From Vulcanimicrobiota bacterium (lineage in GTDB: Bacteria; Vulcanimicrobiota; Vulcanimicrobiia; Vulcanimicrobiales; Vulcanimicrobiaceae): 15,813 nt of DNA. The stretch spans positions 1 to 15,813 of the forward strand of contig JAFAMS010000095.1 of assembly GCA_019233165.1 (NCBI GenBank), written 5' to 3'. The notes below the pieces were generated by a model. That model did no database searches. It had not been told where the DNA came from and saw nothing but the letters and a program-made list of their open reading frames with translations. This document shows, one piece after another, positions 13,811 to 15,813 of this stretch; the stretch's first letter is position 1, and each line of letters opens with the position of its first letter. The position numbers and the translations under genes are program-made.

Positions 13811-15813
13811 TGGCCGAAACGAAGATGGCGACCGTCACGATCGACGGCGTCGAAGTGACGGTTCCCGCCGGGACGCTGCTGGTCGAGGCTGCGAAAGCGG
13901 TCGCAAAAGACATTCCGGTCTATTGCTATCACACAAAGCTCGGTCCGGCCGGGCTGTGCCGGATTTGTCTGGTCGAGATCGAGGGGATGCCGAAGCTGCA
14001 GATTGCGTGCAACACCGCGGTCACCGACGGCATGAAAGTCCACACGCAGAGCCAGAACGCCGACGAAGGCCGGCGTGCGGTCCTCGAGGTCTTGCTCTTG
14101 AATCATCCGCTCGACTGTCCGATCTGCGACAAGGGCGGCGAGTGCGATCTGCAAGATTTCTCGATGGCGTACGGTCAAGGCGCTTCGCGGCTCGCCGACC
14201 CCAAGATGCACAAACCGAAGGCCGTCGACCTCGGGCCGACGATCGTCCTCGACGAGGAGCGCTGCATCTTGTGCTTGCGGTGCGTCCGCTTCGACGACAT
14301 CATCACCCAAGAAAAATCGCTGCGGACGGAGGATCGCGGCGCCCGCGCGATCATCGCAACCGAAACCGGCCGCCCCTATCGCTCGGACTTCAGCGGGAAC
14401 GTGACCGAGCTCTGTCCGGTCGGCGCGTTGACCTCGAAGACCTACCGCTTCAAATCGCGGCCGTGGGACTTGCACCGCACGAAGTCGACCTGTCTGCAAT
14501 GCAGCGTCGGCTGTGGGATCAACATCGACGAGCGGCATCGCACCGTGCTCCGGACGATGTCGGTTCCGAGCGATAAGGTCTCGGACGGCTGGCTCTGCGA
14601 CCGCGGGCGCTACAACATCGGATTCTACGACGACGCGCGCCGGATAACGACCCCGCTCCTCCACCGAGGGAACGAACGGATCCAAATCGGCTGGGACGAC
14701 GCGATCGAAATGTGGTCGAGCGGGATCAAGAAAACGCTGGCAGAGCACGGTCCCGGCGCCGTCGGCGTGATCGGCGGCGGGCGGTTGTTGAACGAAGAAG
14801 CCTGGCTGCTGCAGCACGTTTTCCGCGCGGCCGGCGTTCCGAACGTCGACTGGCGCGCCGGCCGTCAACGGCAGGCGACGCCGGGTGCATTCGGCGGCAC
14901 GTTCGAGGAGCTCGAAGAGGCTCAGGCGATCGTCTCGCTCGGACGGCCGCTCGAACGGATCGCGCCGATCGCCGACCTGCGGATTCGCAAAGCGGTCGCG
15001 CATCGCGGTGCGACGTTGATCTCGATCGGCGACGTTCCCGCCTCGTCGGCGGTCGCGCTCGCCGTCCGCGAGATTCGGATCCCGTCGTTCGACCGGCTCG
15101 CCGACGCATTGCCGGCGAGTGCCGAGCGGATTGCGTTCGTCTGGGGCGGCGTGCGCAAGCGGACCGGCGAGAATCTCGAACGCGCGCTCCAGAGCCTCGC
15201 ATCGAAAACGCTGCGCGTCTACGTCCCGGGCGAGCAGCCGAACGCGCGTGGGGCGCAAGTGATGGGCTGCACGCCGCGTGAGGACGGGATGGACGTTCGC
15301 GCGATGCTCGAAGCGGCGCGCGACGGGAAGCTTCGCGCGCTGGCGATCTTCGGCGCGAATCCGCTGCGCTCGTATCCGGATCGCGCGCTCGTCGACGCGG
15401 CGCTTGCAAATCTGGAGTCCCTGGTCGTCGCCGATCTGTTTCCGACCGAGACGGCGGAGCGCGCAACGCTCGTTCTACCCGCATGCGGTCCGTTCGAGAA
15501 GACAGGGACGACGACGAACATGGTCGGCGAGCAGCTCACGGTCGAGGCCGGCCTCGAGCCGCCGGACGGCGCGCTCTCGGACCTTGCGATGCTCGTCGCG
15601 CTCGCCGACGCGCTCGGCGTTACGATCCCGGCGCCGCAGGCGATCGAGCGCGCCGCCCGCGCAGCGCTCGCAGCTCCCGCGCGCCCGGGGCTCGTCGACG
15701 CGTCGCTGTTCGGCGAGGACGATACCGCGAGCGATCCGGAAAGCTTGGTGTTCGACGGCGGCGGTACGGCCGCGTTCGACGAACGATTTGCGCCGTTGCG
15801 CTCGAAGCACGGA
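13810..15813 (+). CDS. nuoG: NADH-quinone oxidoreductase subunit G (3' end cut by window edge)
   Basis: 75-kDa-type subunit carrying most of the iron-sulfur chain in the complex I N-module. GTG at 13810 starts on the last base of the nuoF stop, and 668 codons run open to the right edge. Ligands read in order: N1b C39, C50, C53, C67; N5 H99, C103, C106, C112 (H-x3-C-x2-C-x5-C); N4 C152, C155, C158, C202. The molybdopterin-oxidoreductase-like domain then opens with C228, C231, C235 and C263, a C-x2-C-x3-C-x27-C set that matches the optional off-pathway N7 cluster. The later domain is of the degenerate formate-dehydrogenase-like type and shows FGANPLRSYPD and TETAERATLVLPA. The rest of the nuo operon (nuoH onward) would lie beyond the window. 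Confidence 0.96.
   Translation, partial: MAETKMATVTIDGVEVTVPAGTLLVEAAKAVAKDIPVYCYHTKLGPAGLCRICLVEIEGMPKLQIACNTAVTDGMKVHTQSQNADEGRRAVLEVLLLNHPLDCPICDKGGECDLQDFSMAYGQGASRLADPKMHKPKAVDLGPTIVLDEERCILCLRCVRFDDIITQEKSLRTEDRGARAIIATETGRPYRSDFSGNVTELCPVGALTSKTYRFKSRPWDLHRTKSTCLQCSVGCGINIDERHRTVLRTMSVPSDKVSDGWLCDRGRYNIGFYDDARRITTPLLHRGNERIQIGWDDAIEMWSSGIKKTLAEHGPGAVGVIGGGRLLNEEAWLLQHVFRAAGVPNVDWRAGRQRQATPGAFGGTFEELEEAQAIVSLGRPLERIAPIADLRIRKAVAHRGATLISIGDVPASSAVALAVREIRIPSFDRLADALPASAERIAFVWGGVRKRTGENLERALQSLASKTLRVYVPGEQPNARGAQVMGCTPREDGMDVRAMLEAARDGKLRALAIFGANPLRSYPDRALVDAALANLESLVVADLFPTETAERATLVLPACGPFEKTGTTTNMVGEQLTVEAGLEPPDGALSDLAMLVALADALGVTIPAPQAIERAARAALAAPARPGLVDASLFGEDDTASDPESLVFDGGGTAAFDERFAPLRSKHG

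Noticed and set aside
14726..15484. A 252-codon minus-strand frame inside nuoG
   Set aside because: Arg/Ser/Ala-rich with no recognisable motif; nuoG is continuous and conserved on the plus strand.

Overview
The window is high-GC, gene-dense bacterial DNA. Neighbouring genes almost all touch or overlap, and most starts are GTG. A TonB-dependent outer-membrane receptor shows that the host is diderm. Complex I has the split NuoC and NuoD arrangement. The style of the sequence (very high GC, many GTG starts, short Pro/Thr-rich leader on the receptor) would fit a lineage such as Candidatus Eremiobacterota, but that is a weak guess and no rRNA is present to decide it.

Region 1 (1-5028) is a cobalamin uptake and salvage locus. 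On the minus strand a cobalamin riboswitch (3506-3639) leads into btuB (TonB receptor), btuC (permease) and btuD (ATPase, cut by the left edge), with btuC and btuD joined by overlaps. On the plus strand, divergent from the riboswitch, lie cobU (adenosylcobinamide kinase/guanylyltransferase) and btuF (periplasmic binding protein). Together they would move B12 or cobinamide across the outer membrane (BtuB), capture it (BtuF), import it (BtuC, BtuD) and start cobinamide salvage (CobU). A hairpin that can cover the btuB ribosome binding site suggests translational control.

Region 2 (5006-9169) is a mixed housekeeping block: an exported alpha/beta hydrolase (minus), the ribosome-associated GTPase HflX (plus), a small trypsin-like serine protease lipoprotein (plus), a two-pore-helix type K+ channel (minus) and a small beta-sandwich lipoprotein (minus). 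Gene borders here overlap both tail-to-tail and head-to-head.

Region 3 (9214-15813) is the first part of a complex I operon, nuoA-B-C-D-E-F-G, all plus strand. Every junction overlaps by 1 to 11 bases, and nuoG runs off the right edge. The iron-sulfur ligand sets for N2, N1a, N3, N1b, N5, N4 and the optional N7 cluster can all be read directly. NuoE carries an unusual C-terminal tail of about 78 residues.

I saw no mobile element, CRISPR array, tRNA, rRNA or gene-free stretch over 300 bases. The longest non-coding stretch is the 215-base divergent region at 3469-3683, most of which is riboswitch. I see no strong case for a wholly new system. The more interesting points are the missing Q-loop glutamine in BtuD, the start of the channel gene, the regulatory layout around the riboswitch and the NuoE tail.
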